A DNA stretch of 45,652 bases from a virus. Under the pieces are notes generated by a model that was not told the DNA's origin, ran no database searches, and was given only the letters and a program-made list of their open reading frames with translations. The stretch spans positions 1-45,652 of the IMG/VR virus record IMGVR_UViG_3300038825_000913. One strand, given 5' to 3'. Position 1 is the stretch's first letter, and each line of letters starts with the position of its first letter. The position numbers and the translations under genes are program-made. Positions 1 to 9,602 of this stretch are shown piece by piece.

Positions 1-97
1 TATCTATACCAGCATCAGATACAATCTTAGGTGTTACAGTTAGACTTGTAGAATCTAATACCATACGTTCAGTACCACCAGTATCAAAACGTATCTT
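1..97. repeat. 97-bp direct repeat, left copy
   Basis: Bases 1-97 are identical to 40346-40442. The first mismatch is at base 98, and similarity then falls to that of diverged homologues. Both copies sit in the same frame of fibre genes, encoding the stretch between CEESSDEDKIRF and VSDAGID. A repeat ending exactly at the edge of a sequence is what an assembly break or a circular overlap leaves. Confidence 0.95.
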
Positions 98-2563
98 GTC
101 TTCGTCAGAACTCTCCTCGCATTGTATAAGTGTATCCGAGTCTGAGTCTACCAATTGGGTTGCTGTAGATATATCTGTATTGGTTGCTGTTATAGCTTCT
201 ACCAGGACCCCGGTTGGAGGTGCAGTGCTAAATGTAAGTGTCGTTCCACTAATGCTGTAATTAGACTTAGATTGATAGATACCATCGAAGAAAACCTGAA
301 CATTATTTTCGTGTACAGGTGCTACACTGAGACTCAGAGTAGTATCAGAACCGTCACCTGTCATAGTTGCAATAGTGTTGTTACTACCACCCACTGTAGT
401 AGTGGAATGATAAGCTGTTATCACTCGACCATTTGTTGGGGCAGTTGCGAAGGTAAGAGTCGTACCTGAAACACTGTATGTATCGTGGGCCTGAAAAACA
501 CCGTCTATAAAGACCATTAAGTTTTGTTCATCAGAGCACGCAGTTGAAAGAGTAAAAGCAGTCGTAGAACCATTGCCTGAGTAGATATTAGTGTCCATGT
601 TAGTGCCCGATCCACCTCCGGCAATAGCACCCCACTCTGAATTCGAGTATCCTTCAAAAGAGTTGGTTTCACTGTTGTATCTAAAGTATCCGTTAGCTGG
701 ACTTCCTGGTCGTTGTGAAGTATTTCCAGTAGGGATATGGATAGCATCCGTATTGGCTCCTGCATCAATACTTACATCAGGACTGGCCTGGTTAACACCA
801 ATACGATTGTTACTTGAATCAACTTTTAGAGTATTTGTATCAACAGTAACATCGCCAGATACAGTCAGACTAGATAGAGTACCTAATGAGGTAACATTAG
901 TTTGTGCTGCTGTCGATAAAGTTCCGGCTAACTCTCCACCGCTTCCATAAATGACTGCTTTTGAGTTGACTACATTTCCTGCCGATGAACCATCTAATAG
1001 ATTCAGTTCTGCTGCTGTTGAGGTTACTCCATCTAAGATATTTAATTCGGCAGTTGTAGAAGTTACACCATCTAAGATATTCAGTTCTGCTGGAGTTGAA
1101 GTAATCGCTGTTGTTGTAGCTGCTGCCAATACCGGTATGTAACCACCCTGGTTAATTAAGTATTGTATATGATCTGATGTAGGATCAACTATAGATAATG
1201 TAGTTTCATTATTGTCTGGTGTCGCTCCCTCAAAAATAATTGCATTACTGGCCTCCATCGTTATCGTATTGACCTGGGTAGTTGTCCCGGCAACAGTAAG
1301 ATTTGGAACTAACAATGTACCTGTACTTGGGTTATATCTTAAGGCACCTGTGTCATCTAATAGTGCATTTGATTCATCGTGGAAGACTACAGGGAAATTT
1401 GTGTTTGACGTACTATCTGTAACTGTAACCGTAGATGCTAATGTAGAAGTAGCTGCATTCCCAGTACAGGATCCAGATGAACCACTGACGTTACCTGTGA
1501 CATTACCAGTAAGATTACCTGTGAATTGAGTTGCAGTTAGAATACCGCTAGAAGGATTGTAGTTTAAACCTGTGTCACTCTCTGCACCCTGGCTCCCAGT
1601 TGCACCATCGACAAACAATGGATAAACAGTTTCATCAGTTGAGTTATTGGAACTAACAGTTATTTCTGTAGCTAATGCTGCTGTTCCTGTGGTGTCCTGG
1701 TTGAGAGTATTTACGGTAAAATCAAGATTTCCATTTGAGTCATCATACGAAACAGTAATTCCGCTTTCAGTATTGTTGGAAACCATGTTGCCTACAATAT
1801 CCTCTACTTCTTCAGTAGTCTGAGCAACAGCATCAACGTAGGCTTTAATAGATTGTTGTGTGGCTAAGTGTGTAGCTGAATTAGAAGACATATTATCTTC
1901 ATCTTTAATTGCAGTTCCAGATACACCTGTATTTAAGACTGGACTTGTTAGTGTTTTGTTAGTGAGAGTTTCTGTAAGAGAGCTAGTATTGACTACTGCA
2001 TCTATAGCACCATCACCAGCATCATCATAAGTAAATGCAATACCTGTATGAGAGCCGTTTGTGGCTAATTGCGCACCAGCTATATCTTGGATTCTTTCAT
2101 CGGTTAATGTTGCAGCACTATTGGCAGCCGAAGTCGCACTTGACGCGGCTGCTGACTGAGATGCACTGGCAGCCGAGGCTGAACTTGCACTAGATGTAGC
2201 TGAATTGGCACTATTTGTGGCACTGGTGCTGGCTTCATCAGCTTTTGTCGTGGCTGTTGCCGAAGCAGTTTGAGCAGCGTTTCTATAGGTGAGTGCTAAA
2301 TCTCTGGCTGCTTCACTGGCTGTTTTGGCAGTTTCCGAAGCTGTCTTAGCAGTTTCCGAGGCTGTTTTTGCAGTAGTCGCACTACTGGAACTTGAGCTGG
2401 CACTGGAAGCCGATGAAGCTGCTGCTGCTTCACTGGCAGCAGCATTGGTTTCTGATGTGGCTGCTGCTGCTTGACTGGCTGCTGCTGCTGAGACACTACT
2501 CTCGATAGCATCAGTTTCAGTATTGGTAGGACCAGTGCTTGAAAAGAATGAGGTTGTTGCCAT
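1..2563 (-). CDS. Tail fibre protein, C-terminus cut off by the window edge
   Basis: This is an open frame from an ATG at 2563 to the left edge with no stop, about 854 codons. The N-terminus is not T7 gp17-like. Residues ~10-150 are an Ala/Ser-rich repeat (A-x-x-S and KTASETA units) typical of coiled-coil fibre shafts. Next come G-x-V-T-G-N-type shaft motifs, three VTSTxAELNILDG units, and two FIDGV...SGTTLTF modules. The end of the visible part is homologous to the fibre at 39312-42482, and its last 97 bases are identical to that gene. It is the last virion gene before the left edge. The missing end probably carries an S74 chaperone domain, if the window closes on 40442 (inference). Product class is secure; receptor specificity cannot be told. 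Confidence 0.85.
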   Translation of the reverse strand, partial: MATTSFFSSTGPTNTETDAIESSVSAAAASQAAAATSETNAAASEAAAASSASSASSSSSSATTAKTASETAKTASETAKTASEAARDLALTYRNAAQTASATATTKADEASTSATNSANSATSSASSASAASASQSAAASSATSAANSAATLTDERIQDIAGAQLATNGSHTGIAFTYDDAGDGAIDAVVNTSSLTETLTNKTLTSPVLNTGVSGTAIKDEDNMSSNSATHLATQQSIKAYVDAVAQTTEEVEDIVGNMVSNNTESGITVSYDDSNGNLDFTVNTLNQDTTGTAALATEITVSSNNSTDETVYPLFVDGATGSQGAESDTGLNYNPSSGILTATQFTGNLTGNVTGNVSGSSGSCTGNAATSTLASTVTVTDSTSNTNFPVVFHDESNALLDDTGALRYNPSTGTLLVPNLTVAGTTTQVNTITMEASNAIIFEGATPDNNETTLSIVDPTSDHIQYLINQGGYIPVLAAATTTAITSTPAELNILDGVTSTTAELNILDGVTSTAAELNLLDGSSAGNVVNSKAVIYGSGGELAGTLSTAAQTNVTSLGTLSSLTVSGDVTVDTNTLKVDSSNNRIGVNQASPDVSIDAGANTDAIHIPTGNTSQRPGSPANGYFRYNSETNSFEGYSNSEWGAIAGGGSGTNMDTNIYSGNGSTTAFTLSTACSDEQNLMVFIDGVFQAHDTYSVSGTTLTFATAPTNGRVITAYHSTTTVGGSNNTIATMTGDGSDTTLSLSVAPVHENNVQVFFDGIYQSKSNYSISGTTLTFSTAPPTGVLVEAITATNTDISTATQLVDSDSDTLIQCEESSDEDKIRFDTGGTERMVLDSTSLTVTPKIVSDAGID
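989..1105 (-). repeat. Three tandem 39-bp units in the fibre gene
   Basis: Three imperfect 39-bp units encode the 13-residue motif VTSTxAELNILDG. The same motif occurs four times in the small tail protein at 19990-20583. Such repeats are common in marine phage fibres and probably form a regular shaft segment. Confidence 0.85.
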
Positions 2564-2572
2564 TAACGACTC

Positions 2573-3184
2573 CTAAAATTGGCCATATTCGGTTGCAGGA
2601 CGGATTGCTTGTAAAGTTCCACTTAGTTCTTGATCGTTGGCTTGCTCTTGTACCTCCACCAGGAATGAAATGAATTTATCTTCGTATTGTGGTGCTCGTT
2701 CATCCAGGAAGTAATCTGCTGCATAACCCAAGGCACCATAGATTATGAGATCACTTGCTACCTGGGCCAGGATGTTTTCATCGGAATCAGAAGACATCGC
2801 TGGAAATTGTGAGTAATAATTGAGTTTGACAGTACCGGATGTTGGTTCTGGGAATATGAGGAAGTTTGGACCTTCCCTGGTAAAGAAATGTGGACTACCA
2901 GTATAGGTGTTATCTTTGTAATCTTGCATATCTCTGAATGTGATACGACTTAGGGAATGATCATCAGAATAAAAATCAATAGGCTCCAGGAAGTCATTTG
3001 GTATCGTCAGGCTTCCAGTTTGGGCACTGATGGTGTACGTATGGGTTTTCTCCATTGAAGGTATACGTAACTGTCTCTGTATACGTGCAATACTTTGGTC
3101 AATGAATGTATCAGCCAGGCTATTGGTGATATCACTTCGGTTCAGTAGTGCTATAAAGTGTGATCTTAAGTTTCCTAAGTTCAT
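2573..3184 (-). CDS. Head-tail adaptor (connector) protein
   Basis: 203 aa. The N-terminus (NLGNLRSHFIALLNRSDIT...FIDQSIARIQRQLRIPSME) and the centre (LTIPNDFLEPIDFYSDD...) match the general pattern of small podovirus adaptor proteins that bind below the portal: a helical N-terminus, a beta core with an L-x-I-P-x-D-F motif, and a helical C-terminal region. It starts at ATG 3184, five bases after the gene at 3190-3579, and lies between the capsid and fibre genes, the usual place for an adaptor or tail-tube protein. It could instead be a gp11-like tail tube protein. The assignment rests on pattern and context. Confidence 0.6.
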   Translation of the reverse strand: MNLGNLRSHFIALLNRSDITNSLADTFIDQSIARIQRQLRIPSMEKTHTYTISAQTGSLTIPNDFLEPIDFYSDDHSLSRITFRDMQDYKDNTYTGSPHFFTREGPNFLIFPEPTSGTVKLNYYSQFPAMSSDSDENILAQVASDLIIYGALGYAADYFLDERAPQYEDKFISFLVEVQEQANDQELSGTLQAIRPATEYGQF

Positions 3185-3189
3185 TTAGA

Positions 3190-3579
3190 TTAGACCTGTT
3201 TTTTAGTTGTAATAAATGCATGTAAATCCTGGTCTTGTAACCGCTTTACAATGTCTCTTGCACTCTCTTTGAACATATCAAAACCTTCACGTAACCATTG
3301 CTCATGTACCGCTACTGGCACACTGGCAACTCTCATGTGATCACCTTCTTTTGCATTGAGTGAACCTAACTTTTCTTTTTTAAGATCACTTAAAACACTT
3401 TGTGGTATGTGTTGTTCTTGTTTAATTAGGAATCCATCAGTATGAATATCATCATGGACTGAGGTTGCTAAATCATGCATTGCGTTTTTACGCATCTTGT
3501 CGTGTTTAGCTTTGATATCTTCTTTTGTTTGTTCAGGAGTTTCTGTGGTTCCTGGTTCCACATTATCTGTATCTAACAT
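3190..3579 (-). CDS. Hypothetical protein between capsid and adaptor genes
   Basis: 129 aa, not recognised. It is hydrophilic and helical, rich in Lys, Asp, Glu and His, with an acidic start (DTDNVEPGTTETPEQ) and no membrane segment or obvious catalytic motif. It follows the capsid gene after a ~100-base gap and ends five bases before the adaptor gene, so it is in the late operon. The position suggests a virion or head-completion accessory role, but nothing in the sequence proves it. Confidence 0.7.
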   Translation of the reverse strand: MLDTDNVEPGTTETPEQTKEDIKAKHDKMRKNAMHDLATSVHDDIHTDGFLIKQEQHIPQSVLSDLKKEKLGSLNAKEGDHMRVASVPVAVHEQWLREGFDMFKESARDIVKRLQDQDLHAFITTKKQV

Positions 3580-3603
3580 GTTGCTTCCTTAAGATTAATA
3601 AAA

Positions 3604-3662
3604 GAAAGGTAAGGCCGAAGTAAGCCAAGGAGAGCAAAAACTTATCCTCGACCAAACCTTTC
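3604..3662 (-). terminator. Candidate terminator or processing hairpin after the capsid gene
   Basis: Arms GAAAGGT (3604-3610) and ACCTTTC (3656-3662) form a 7-bp outer stem around a further partly paired segment. On the minus strand the stem is followed by TTTTATT. It lies just after the major capsid gene, the position of the T7 late terminator. The loop is long, so this is tentative. Confidence 0.35.
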
Positions 3663-3680
3663 AATTAGTTAATTAACGAT

Positions 3681-4568
3681 CTATGAAAGACCAGTAATCA
3701 TGCCACTGTCAGCAAACGATAAATGTTTGTTTGACAATTCAGCAGTTACTAGGTGTTTCTGAGAATCGCCTGTAACAGCCATCGCAGTCCTAGTGTAAGG
3801 ACGTAACACTACGTTTCTGAACATGGAAGGATCCATGAGATAAGCGTGTGTCGATAGGTTAGCTTGCTGCCTATTGAGTACGACCTTGGTTTCAAAGAAA
3901 GGAGTAATCAATACATCAATCGTGTTGATCAATGTTTTGTTATCAATTTCTCTGTTTCTTCCCGTGGCTGTAGCGAACCCAGCAACGATAGTGCTGTCTG
4001 CAGGCTTAATAGATAGCACTGAGCACTCACTACCGTTAGTAAAGCAATCTTCTGATAAATCCAAAAGTTTGCTTTCGGTTAGAGCATCTGTGCTATTACT
4101 TCCTGCATCAACTGTAGTTGAGATTTGCTGATCCATCGAAGCCATTTTTCTGGCAGCCGATGCTGATCCAGCTACCATAGCTTGGCTAACACCACATAAT
4201 GCTCTCTCATAATCTAGCTTGAGAGCCTTAAGTGTTTTAGCAAGTTGATAAGCTGTTTCTTTAGCACGTCCATAAGTACGTACTGTCTCAGCGGTGTTGG
4301 AGACCTGGAATGCTTCAGAAAATATCTGAGTAGTATTACTACGCATTGTTGTAGCTGCAATAGTAATGTAGCTTGCATCTGCTCCTTCAACAGCAGCGTT
4401 TACTGCTGATGCACGAATTGCATCTTCCTGGTACTCGAATGTTCTTGCGTGAACTTTGTCAGTTTTGAACATACTTTGCATAGGAGTTGAAGTTGGAGAG
4501 ATATTTGCTATTACGTCAGACACATCTTCGGCCATACCGATCTGTTGGTAGGTTTGATATGTAGCCAT
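3681..4568 (-). CDS. Major capsid protein, SU10/DUF5309-like
   Basis: 295 aa. The N-terminus (ATYQTYQQIGMAEDVSDVI..ISPTSTPMQSMF) is the signature of the SU10-type (DUF5309) capsid family, an HK97-fold protein: an F/Y-x-T-Y start, a short DVSDVI helix, then SPTxTP. The ending (HLVTAELSNKHLSFADSGMITGL) also fits the family's closing beta strands. It follows the scaffold gene by 33 bases and precedes a possible terminator, as expected for a highly expressed capsid gene. It does not resemble T7 gp10, so the head module was assembled independently of the T7-like replication genes. No fused protease is seen. Confidence 0.8.
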   Translation of the reverse strand: MATYQTYQQIGMAEDVSDVIANISPTSTPMQSMFKTDKVHARTFEYQEDAIRASAVNAAVEGADASYITIAATTMRSNTTQIFSEAFQVSNTAETVRTYGRAKETAYQLAKTLKALKLDYERALCGVSQAMVAGSASAARKMASMDQQISTTVDAGSNSTDALTESKLLDLSEDCFTNGSECSVLSIKPADSTIVAGFATATGRNREIDNKTLINTIDVLITPFFETKVVLNRQQANLSTHAYLMDPSMFRNVVLRPYTRTAMAVTGDSQKHLVTAELSNKHLSFADSGMITGLS

Positions 4569-4601
4569 TTCTGGTTTACCTCTTAAAGTTAAAAATGATA
4601 A

Positions 4602-5654
4602 TTACGCTTCCCATCGTGCAAGGAGTGCTTCAGCTACATCATCCAGATCATTACCGCGACTCGTGCTATTAGCTAATTTATCAACAGCAGCTTTTCTTTT
4701 TGCTGCTTGTTTATCAGCTTTGCTTGGAGGTGCCTTTTTGCTTCTCAGGATCTTACTAGGAGGGGTTTTAGCCCTTTTCTTAGTGGCTACCTTTTTGGAC
4801 TTATCGAACAGCATAGCTTTGTGCAACAGCTTAATGACTGTTGGATCTGCTATCTGATTGACTTGTTCTGCTGGTAGACCAGAATCAACACTGTATTCTC
4901 GAATATCGTTGTACAAAGATGTACTCCAATCCGGAATATCAGCTTTTAGGACTTCTACAGCTTTAGCAGCTTGTTCTTGCCTTTCTTTCTCTGCTTGTTG
5001 TTGTAGTTGGCCATAAAACTGGTTTGATTCCTCTTTTAAGAACTTGAGGTCGGACTCTGCTGCTTTAGCTTCTGCACGAAGTAGCTTAAAATCTTCTGGA
5101 GACATTTGCCTACTAGCTAGGTAAAAATCTACATCTTCATAAGGCTTCCATCGTTCTTCAGCACGTTTCAGCATTGCCTGTAATGTTGCATCTGTTTTCT
5201 GTATCTGCTCTTCACTACGCTTTCGTTGAGTTGCAACTTCTTGAGACTTTTTGGTGAGTGATGCTTCCTGGCCATAGAGTCGTTTCAATTCTTTGACGGA
5301 TGCCTGTTTAGTTTCACCATCAACTTTAATCTCGATGACTGTATCTTCAGAAAGTGGAAGTTGTTCTACTTCTTCGTCTTCTTCAGACTCTTCTTCCTCT
5401 TCTTCATCAGCTTCATCTTGATCATCGTCCTGGTTATCTTCTTCAGGGTCCTCATTGTCTTGATCTTCTTCTACAGTTTCTACATCCTCTTCTACCTCTT
5501 CTGTAGTCTCACCAGATTCGGTAGTTGCCTCTTGATCATCATTTTCAGGTAGCTCTTGCGCCTTCCAATTGTTCAAAATGGCTTCTGCACTACTGTCAAT
5601 ATCGTTATTTTCAGTTGGCAGTCCAGGGGTATTGTTTGACGTGTCTTGTGACAT
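4602..5654 (-). CDS. Putative scaffolding protein
   Basis: 350 aa. Residues ~30-95 are extremely acidic (long runs of E and D). A predicted coiled-coil region (~115-240, rich in K, E, Q and A) follows, then a basic Lys/Ala-rich segment (~280-320, with KKRAKTPPSKILRSKK). The ending is short and acidic (DDVAEALLARWEA) and echoes the N-terminal AEAILNNWKAQE. Charge-segregated helical proteins directly upstream of the capsid gene are typical scaffolds that guide procapsid assembly. It lies three bases from the gene at 5658-5966. The assignment is from composition and position. Confidence 0.7.
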   Translation of the reverse strand: MSQDTSNNTPGLPTENNDIDSSAEAILNNWKAQELPENDDQEATTESGETTEEVEEDVETVEEDQDNEDPEEDNQDDDQDEADEEEEEESEEDEEVEQLPLSEDTVIEIKVDGETKQASVKELKRLYGQEASLTKKSQEVATQRKRSEEQIQKTDATLQAMLKRAEERWKPYEDVDFYLASRQMSPEDFKLLRAEAKAAESDLKFLKEESNQFYGQLQQQAEKERQEQAAKAVEVLKADIPDWSTSLYNDIREYSVDSGLPAEQVNQIADPTVIKLLHKAMLFDKSKKVATKKRAKTPPSKILRSKKAPPSKADKQAAKRKAAVDKLANSTSRGNDLDDVAEALLARWEA

Positions 5655-5657
5655 GGT

Positions 5658-5966
5658 CTACTCCTTATTGCTATTGTCGCTTTGATTTTTGGAGTCAATC
5701 TCGTCACGTACTGAGACTCGCTGCTTAAGTGTATTCACTATGTCAACAAGTGCTCGATAATGGTGATAACTTGACTCACGTTCATGTTTATTTTCAGGTT
5801 TCGAGTTCACGAAAGACTGAAAGGTTGCTTCTACCAGGCTATTAATCGTTTGATTAAAGACCGGTGTATTTAGTAACACTTCGGCATCATTACCTAACAT
5901 TACTAATTGCTCTTCTTGGGATGCACCTTGTTCTGGTGCAGGTGTTGTACTGTCTTTTTTAGACAT
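5658..5966 (-). CDS. Small hypothetical protein between portal and scaffold
   Basis: 102 aa, not recognised. It is hydrophilic with a Pro/Gln-rich start, a helical middle (NDAEVLLNTPVFNQTINSLVEATFQSFV) and a second helix (HYRALVDIVNTLKQRV). It has no membrane segment. It sits in the late operon, 30 bases after the portal gene and three bases before the scaffold gene. Small helical proteins in this slot are common in marine podoviruses; they may assist the portal or scaffold, but this is only context. Confidence 0.7.
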   Translation of the reverse strand: MSKKDSTTPAPEQGASQEEQLVMLGNDAEVLLNTPVFNQTINSLVEATFQSFVNSKPENKHERESSYHHYRALVDIVNTLKQRVSVRDEIDSKNQSDNSNKE

Positions 5967-5996
5967 AATTGTCTCCTTGTGGGTTTTTAAAACGGA

Positions 5997-8030
5997 TTAT
6001 CCGGTTGGACTTGCTATTGCTCTCAGATCATCAGCACTTCTAGCTAATTCTAGTTCTGCCTGGTCAATACGTTTCTTATGAGCAAGTTGTGCTTCTTTAA
6101 GGTCCATATTGTCTGATTGTATAGCGTGTTGGTTCTCTGCTTTGAGTGTCTCAAGTTCAATCTTGAGGTTATTAAGTTGTGCTTCCATGTTTGCTTTCAT
6201 TTCAGCTACAGCAGTATTACGTTCTTGTATCTCTAATTGTTTCTGAGCCATTTGCATTTGCATTTCTTGCATTGGATCAGGTTGTGGAGGTGGTAATTGA
6301 TCTGGAGGTGTTAGGTATTCACTTGCATTCTTAATACCAGTTAAATCCATAATCTTAGATACCAGGGCATATTGATTCTCAGGTTGATACATTGCAGCTA
6401 AATTAGGATCCTGGGAGAAGTTCTGATGCATACCTAAGTATTTCTGTGCTTCTGCATCTTGTTCTCCATATCCCAGGTGCAATGAGATCGAGACATCTCT
6501 TTTGTCGGCCCAGGTAGCCGGATCAATAGCTACATATTCACCAGCTAACTCTATGACTTTTTGTTCATCTTCGTTTTCAATTACTAGGGCATAAATTTCT
6601 TGGTACAAAGGCTTCAAGAATTGGGTAGCGAAATTCCTTGCAATAATCTTTTGTCGTTGTTGGCTCATTGTGGCCAGCTGCTCGATCATGGCTGCACTAT
6701 TTTGCTTACTTACAGCATCTTTATTTGTGCCCTGGCTAATCCTGGATACACCAGTCGTATCTTCCATGTTTTCATCAAGCATCTTGATTGTTTGGAAGAC
6801 GAATGGGTTAAGTTGTGATTGTTGCATTGGTGCAATTGCATCTGGCCGACTGACATTGACGATGCCACCGACTCTATTATCAATAAGTTCTCGTGGATTC
6901 GTTAAGCCACCTTTGACTACCGTATAACGTGGGTTATTTGTAATCATGGCATGATCAAGAATAGACCTGGTTAATACAGTCGTAGCTGCTTGTGTTGGAA
7001 CTACTTTGTCACCAAAGTTGGCACCAAAGAACGAATGAGGAATCGGAAGTGGCGAGAACGAAATAAAGGGTATTCTGGAGGTTTTTCTTTTATCAAGAAT
7101 GCTATTCCCAGCTTTTATGATCTTGTACAGTTCTGCCACTCCAGATGCATCTATATCTAACATAATGTAGGCTTCAATCACCTGGACACTTCTTACCTGG
7201 TCCTGGTAGCCATCAGCATTGAATCCACGATCACTAGATACCTGATCGTGCCTAGCTAATACTTCAGGGTCGGTTTCTCTATCAACATCAGAGTGATCAC
7301 CAATCTCGTTGATTAACTCTTCATCGTAACCTTCCATACGAAGTTCACTGATGGTTTTACGTGTTCTGTGTGCACAAAAGTTTACGGTACTTAAACTCAT
7401 AGCTTGTGGTTCTATAAGAAACTCTTCTGGTGCTATGGCTTCAATACATACTTTTGATGTATCTCGGTAGACATTAATAGAGCCACTGATTAACCCTAAG
7501 TCATCTTTATCTTGCTCTACAATTTCAACAGTGTCATCAGCAATCAAAAGATCAAATTCATCTTGTGTAAGATTGTCAAAGTATTCGGTAGTAAAACTTG
7601 TCATTGGCTCCCAAAATACTTTGGCAATACCATTACGTGCTACTAAGCCATCATGTATTACAGATTGCATTACAGAATAGAGATCATTTTGTCTGAAGGC
7701 TACATAGTCTGCATAAGCAGTACATACTGCTGCATTTTGTATGTCGTTTTCATCTTCAGGATCAAACTTAACGATTTTATTACCGGCACTAAAGGTTTCT
7801 AATAAGGCAGCCTTCATTGACTCTACCTGGTTAAAAACACTTTGTGAGACATATCTTGAATTACCGTCATGCTGTGGTTTCGGTAAGGTAGAATTGTAGT
7901 AGTCGTAGACTCTAGTTCTTTCTACGGATATTTCTGAGTCGTAGTACCCTACAGATTTACTAACATTACTATCTATGAGAGTAACAATTTGATCATCTTC
8001 GAGTTTCTTATACTCTTCTATTTTCGCCAT
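5997..8030 (-). CDS. Portal protein
   Basis: 677 aa. The N-terminus has the family pattern RTRVYDYYNSTLPKPQHDGNS, the YVSQSVFNQVESMKAALLETF segment, and PEDENDIQNA..CTAYADYV, seen in P22/SU10-type portals of many podo- and siphoviruses. The dodecameric portal is the vertex through which DNA is packaged and ejected. Residues ~575-677 are a Gln/Met-rich region and a long coiled coil (MQMAQKQLEIQERN...LKEAQLAHKKRIDQAELELARS), consistent with a barrel or crown. It begins directly after the TerL stop at 8031. Family identity is strong; it is not T7 gp8. Confidence 0.88.
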   Translation of the reverse strand: MAKIEEYKKLEDDQIVTLIDSNVSKSVGYYDSEISVERTRVYDYYNSTLPKPQHDGNSRYVSQSVFNQVESMKAALLETFSAGNKIVKFDPEDENDIQNAAVCTAYADYVAFRQNDLYSVMQSVIHDGLVARNGIAKVFWEPMTSFTTEYFDNLTQDEFDLLIADDTVEIVEQDKDDLGLISGSINVYRDTSKVCIEAIAPEEFLIEPQAMSLSTVNFCAHRTRKTISELRMEGYDEELINEIGDHSDVDRETDPEVLARHDQVSSDRGFNADGYQDQVRSVQVIEAYIMLDIDASGVAELYKIIKAGNSILDKRKTSRIPFISFSPLPIPHSFFGANFGDKVVPTQAATTVLTRSILDHAMITNNPRYTVVKGGLTNPRELIDNRVGGIVNVSRPDAIAPMQQSQLNPFVFQTIKMLDENMEDTTGVSRISQGTNKDAVSKQNSAAMIEQLATMSQQRQKIIARNFATQFLKPLYQEIYALVIENEDEQKVIELAGEYVAIDPATWADKRDVSISLHLGYGEQDAEAQKYLGMHQNFSQDPNLAAMYQPENQYALVSKIMDLTGIKNASEYLTPPDQLPPPQPDPMQEMQMQMAQKQLEIQERNTAVAEMKANMEAQLNNLKIELETLKAENQHAIQSDNMDLKEAQLAHKKRIDQAELELARSADDLRAIASPTG

Positions 8031-9602
8031 TTATATCATCTCTATGTAAAAATTATCTGTGCTTTCTATTGGTTCCCAGGCACCTTGGTGAACATGGTTT
8101 GCCAGGGCCAAAGACATAACACAATCATCAAAACATCCACTGTCTGATTGCATTGCACCACTTTCGGTAACAATGTAAGTGAGCATTTCTCTTATTGTGT
8201 TTTTGTTGTTTAGTTCTAATTCTTCTTTACGCATTGATGCTCTGAGTTGATCAATGATTAAAGGTTTTGTTTTTGTTGTAGTTGTGAAGCCTAGTGTGAT
8301 GGTCTCTCTGTCTGTAATTTTGTCATGCACTACCTGAGTGTAGAAATTAGGATAATGCATATCTTTAGCTAACCTGGTACAAGTTAAAATACCATGTGAG
8401 TTGTTCTCTACACATATAAATGCTTCATTGTAATATTCACCCAGGGCATACAATACTTTTGCAAAGAAATCTGGATGGACATGACCTCTCCAGGTAGCCA
8501 CTTGTCTTCTTTTACTATCCAATACCTGGGCAACGGAATAGTCACCACCTCTTACACCCATAGCCACATCAGCACCAATAACATAATGCTCACCTGGATC
8601 GTGTTTATAGTAGGTAGTTAATTCACCTCTGACATTGTGTAACCACTCGCTGCCTTCTAGTGCGAGTCGCTCTTTGACATCTTTAGTATCAGACAAACAT
8701 TTCTGTAGTTGCTCTGGATTAAACACTGGCCTACCAGTTGTTAAGAATGCTTCTTCTGGTTCTGCCGGGTATTCTTGTCTAAATAGATCAATACCGTTTT
8801 GAGCAATCTTACGTCTTCTGAACATAAGCTGCTCGTCATCAAGATCATACTCTTCTACTAAATCGTCTTCTTCAGGAGATCGTTCAAAATTCTCTGGAAC
8901 AGATTCCCGGTACTCAGGATTAACATACCAAGGTATAAATACAGGAATGTAACCGTTAGTACCATCCACTGCACCGCGCCACAAATCATAAAAAATACCG
9001 TTAACACCATTTGCAGTGCTTTCAACAAATATTGCACTGCCTTTGGTCGCTGGCACTGCTTGTGTAAGAGCATTCCAGTTATCGAGGGCAGTAGACTTGG
9101 CCCAGAATGCCAATTCACTGGCATGGACATGAGTAAGTGTTTCGCCTCTTGCAATCGCACTACCACCTGCTGTTGCCACCACGAATGAAGAGTCGAGTAC
9201 GTCAAAACTGATCTCCTTTCTTGATGAATATTTGGTATGTGGTTTTAGTATCTCTGGGCAGTTCTCATGATATCGTTTTGTCATATCAAATAATGCCCTG
9301 GTACTGTCTGCATGGTGCGTAACCACGAGTGCTTTACAAGCTGGCTTTTGACTAACACTAAAGTATAAGTAACCACCTGTGTAAGTAGACAATCCTTGTT
9401 GCCTGGCTTTCAGTATAATTACTCGTATCTTACCTTCAGTTTTTAATTGGTTTTCTACAGCTTCATGGAGTATTTCCTGTGCTTTATTTAGTTTTAAACG
9501 TGCAATCTCGCCTTCTTTGGTTCTGATCGACAGTGCGTTTTTGGCATAATACTTAAAGTCATTAAGTAGTTTCTTCCTTACTTCCTTGAGTTTCTTCTTC
9601 AT
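8031..9602 (-). CDS. terL: Terminase large subunit
   Basis: 523 aa, the usual length. The ATPase domain shows a deviant Walker A, KARQQGLST (residues ~65-73), a Walker-B-like HASELAFW near 160 and a coupling motif FVESTANG near 190. The RNase-H-like nuclease domain shows GADVAMGVRGGDYS (acidic residue near 342), VENNSHG, and FDDCVMSLALA near the C-terminus. It packages DNA through the portal and cuts concatemers. Its start overlaps the TerS end by 41 bases, and it is followed immediately by the portal gene. The sequence is closest in style to P22-like (Terminase_6) proteins rather than T7 gp19, suggesting headful packaging (inference). Confidence 0.92.
   Translation of the reverse strand: MKKKLKEVRKKLLNDFKYYAKNALSIRTKEGEIARLKLNKAQEILHEAVENQLKTEGKIRVIILKARQQGLSTYTGGYLYFSVSQKPACKALVVTHHADSTRALFDMTKRYHENCPEILKPHTKYSSRKEISFDVLDSSFVVATAGGSAIARGETLTHVHASELAFWAKSTALDNWNALTQAVPATKGSAIFVESTANGVNGIFYDLWRGAVDGTNGYIPVFIPWYVNPEYRESVPENFERSPEEDDLVEEYDLDDEQLMFRRRKIAQNGIDLFRQEYPAEPEEAFLTTGRPVFNPEQLQKCLSDTKDVKERLALEGSEWLHNVRGELTTYYKHDPGEHYVIGADVAMGVRGGDYSVAQVLDSKRRQVATWRGHVHPDFFAKVLYALGEYYNEAFICVENNSHGILTCTRLAKDMHYPNFYTQVVHDKITDRETITLGFTTTTKTKPLIIDQLRASMRKEELELNNKNTIREMLTYIVTESGAMQSDSGCFDDCVMSLALANHVHQGAWEPIESTDNFYIEMI

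Noticed and set aside
989-1105. CRISPR-like array
   Set aside because: The units are in-frame coding repeats without spacers.
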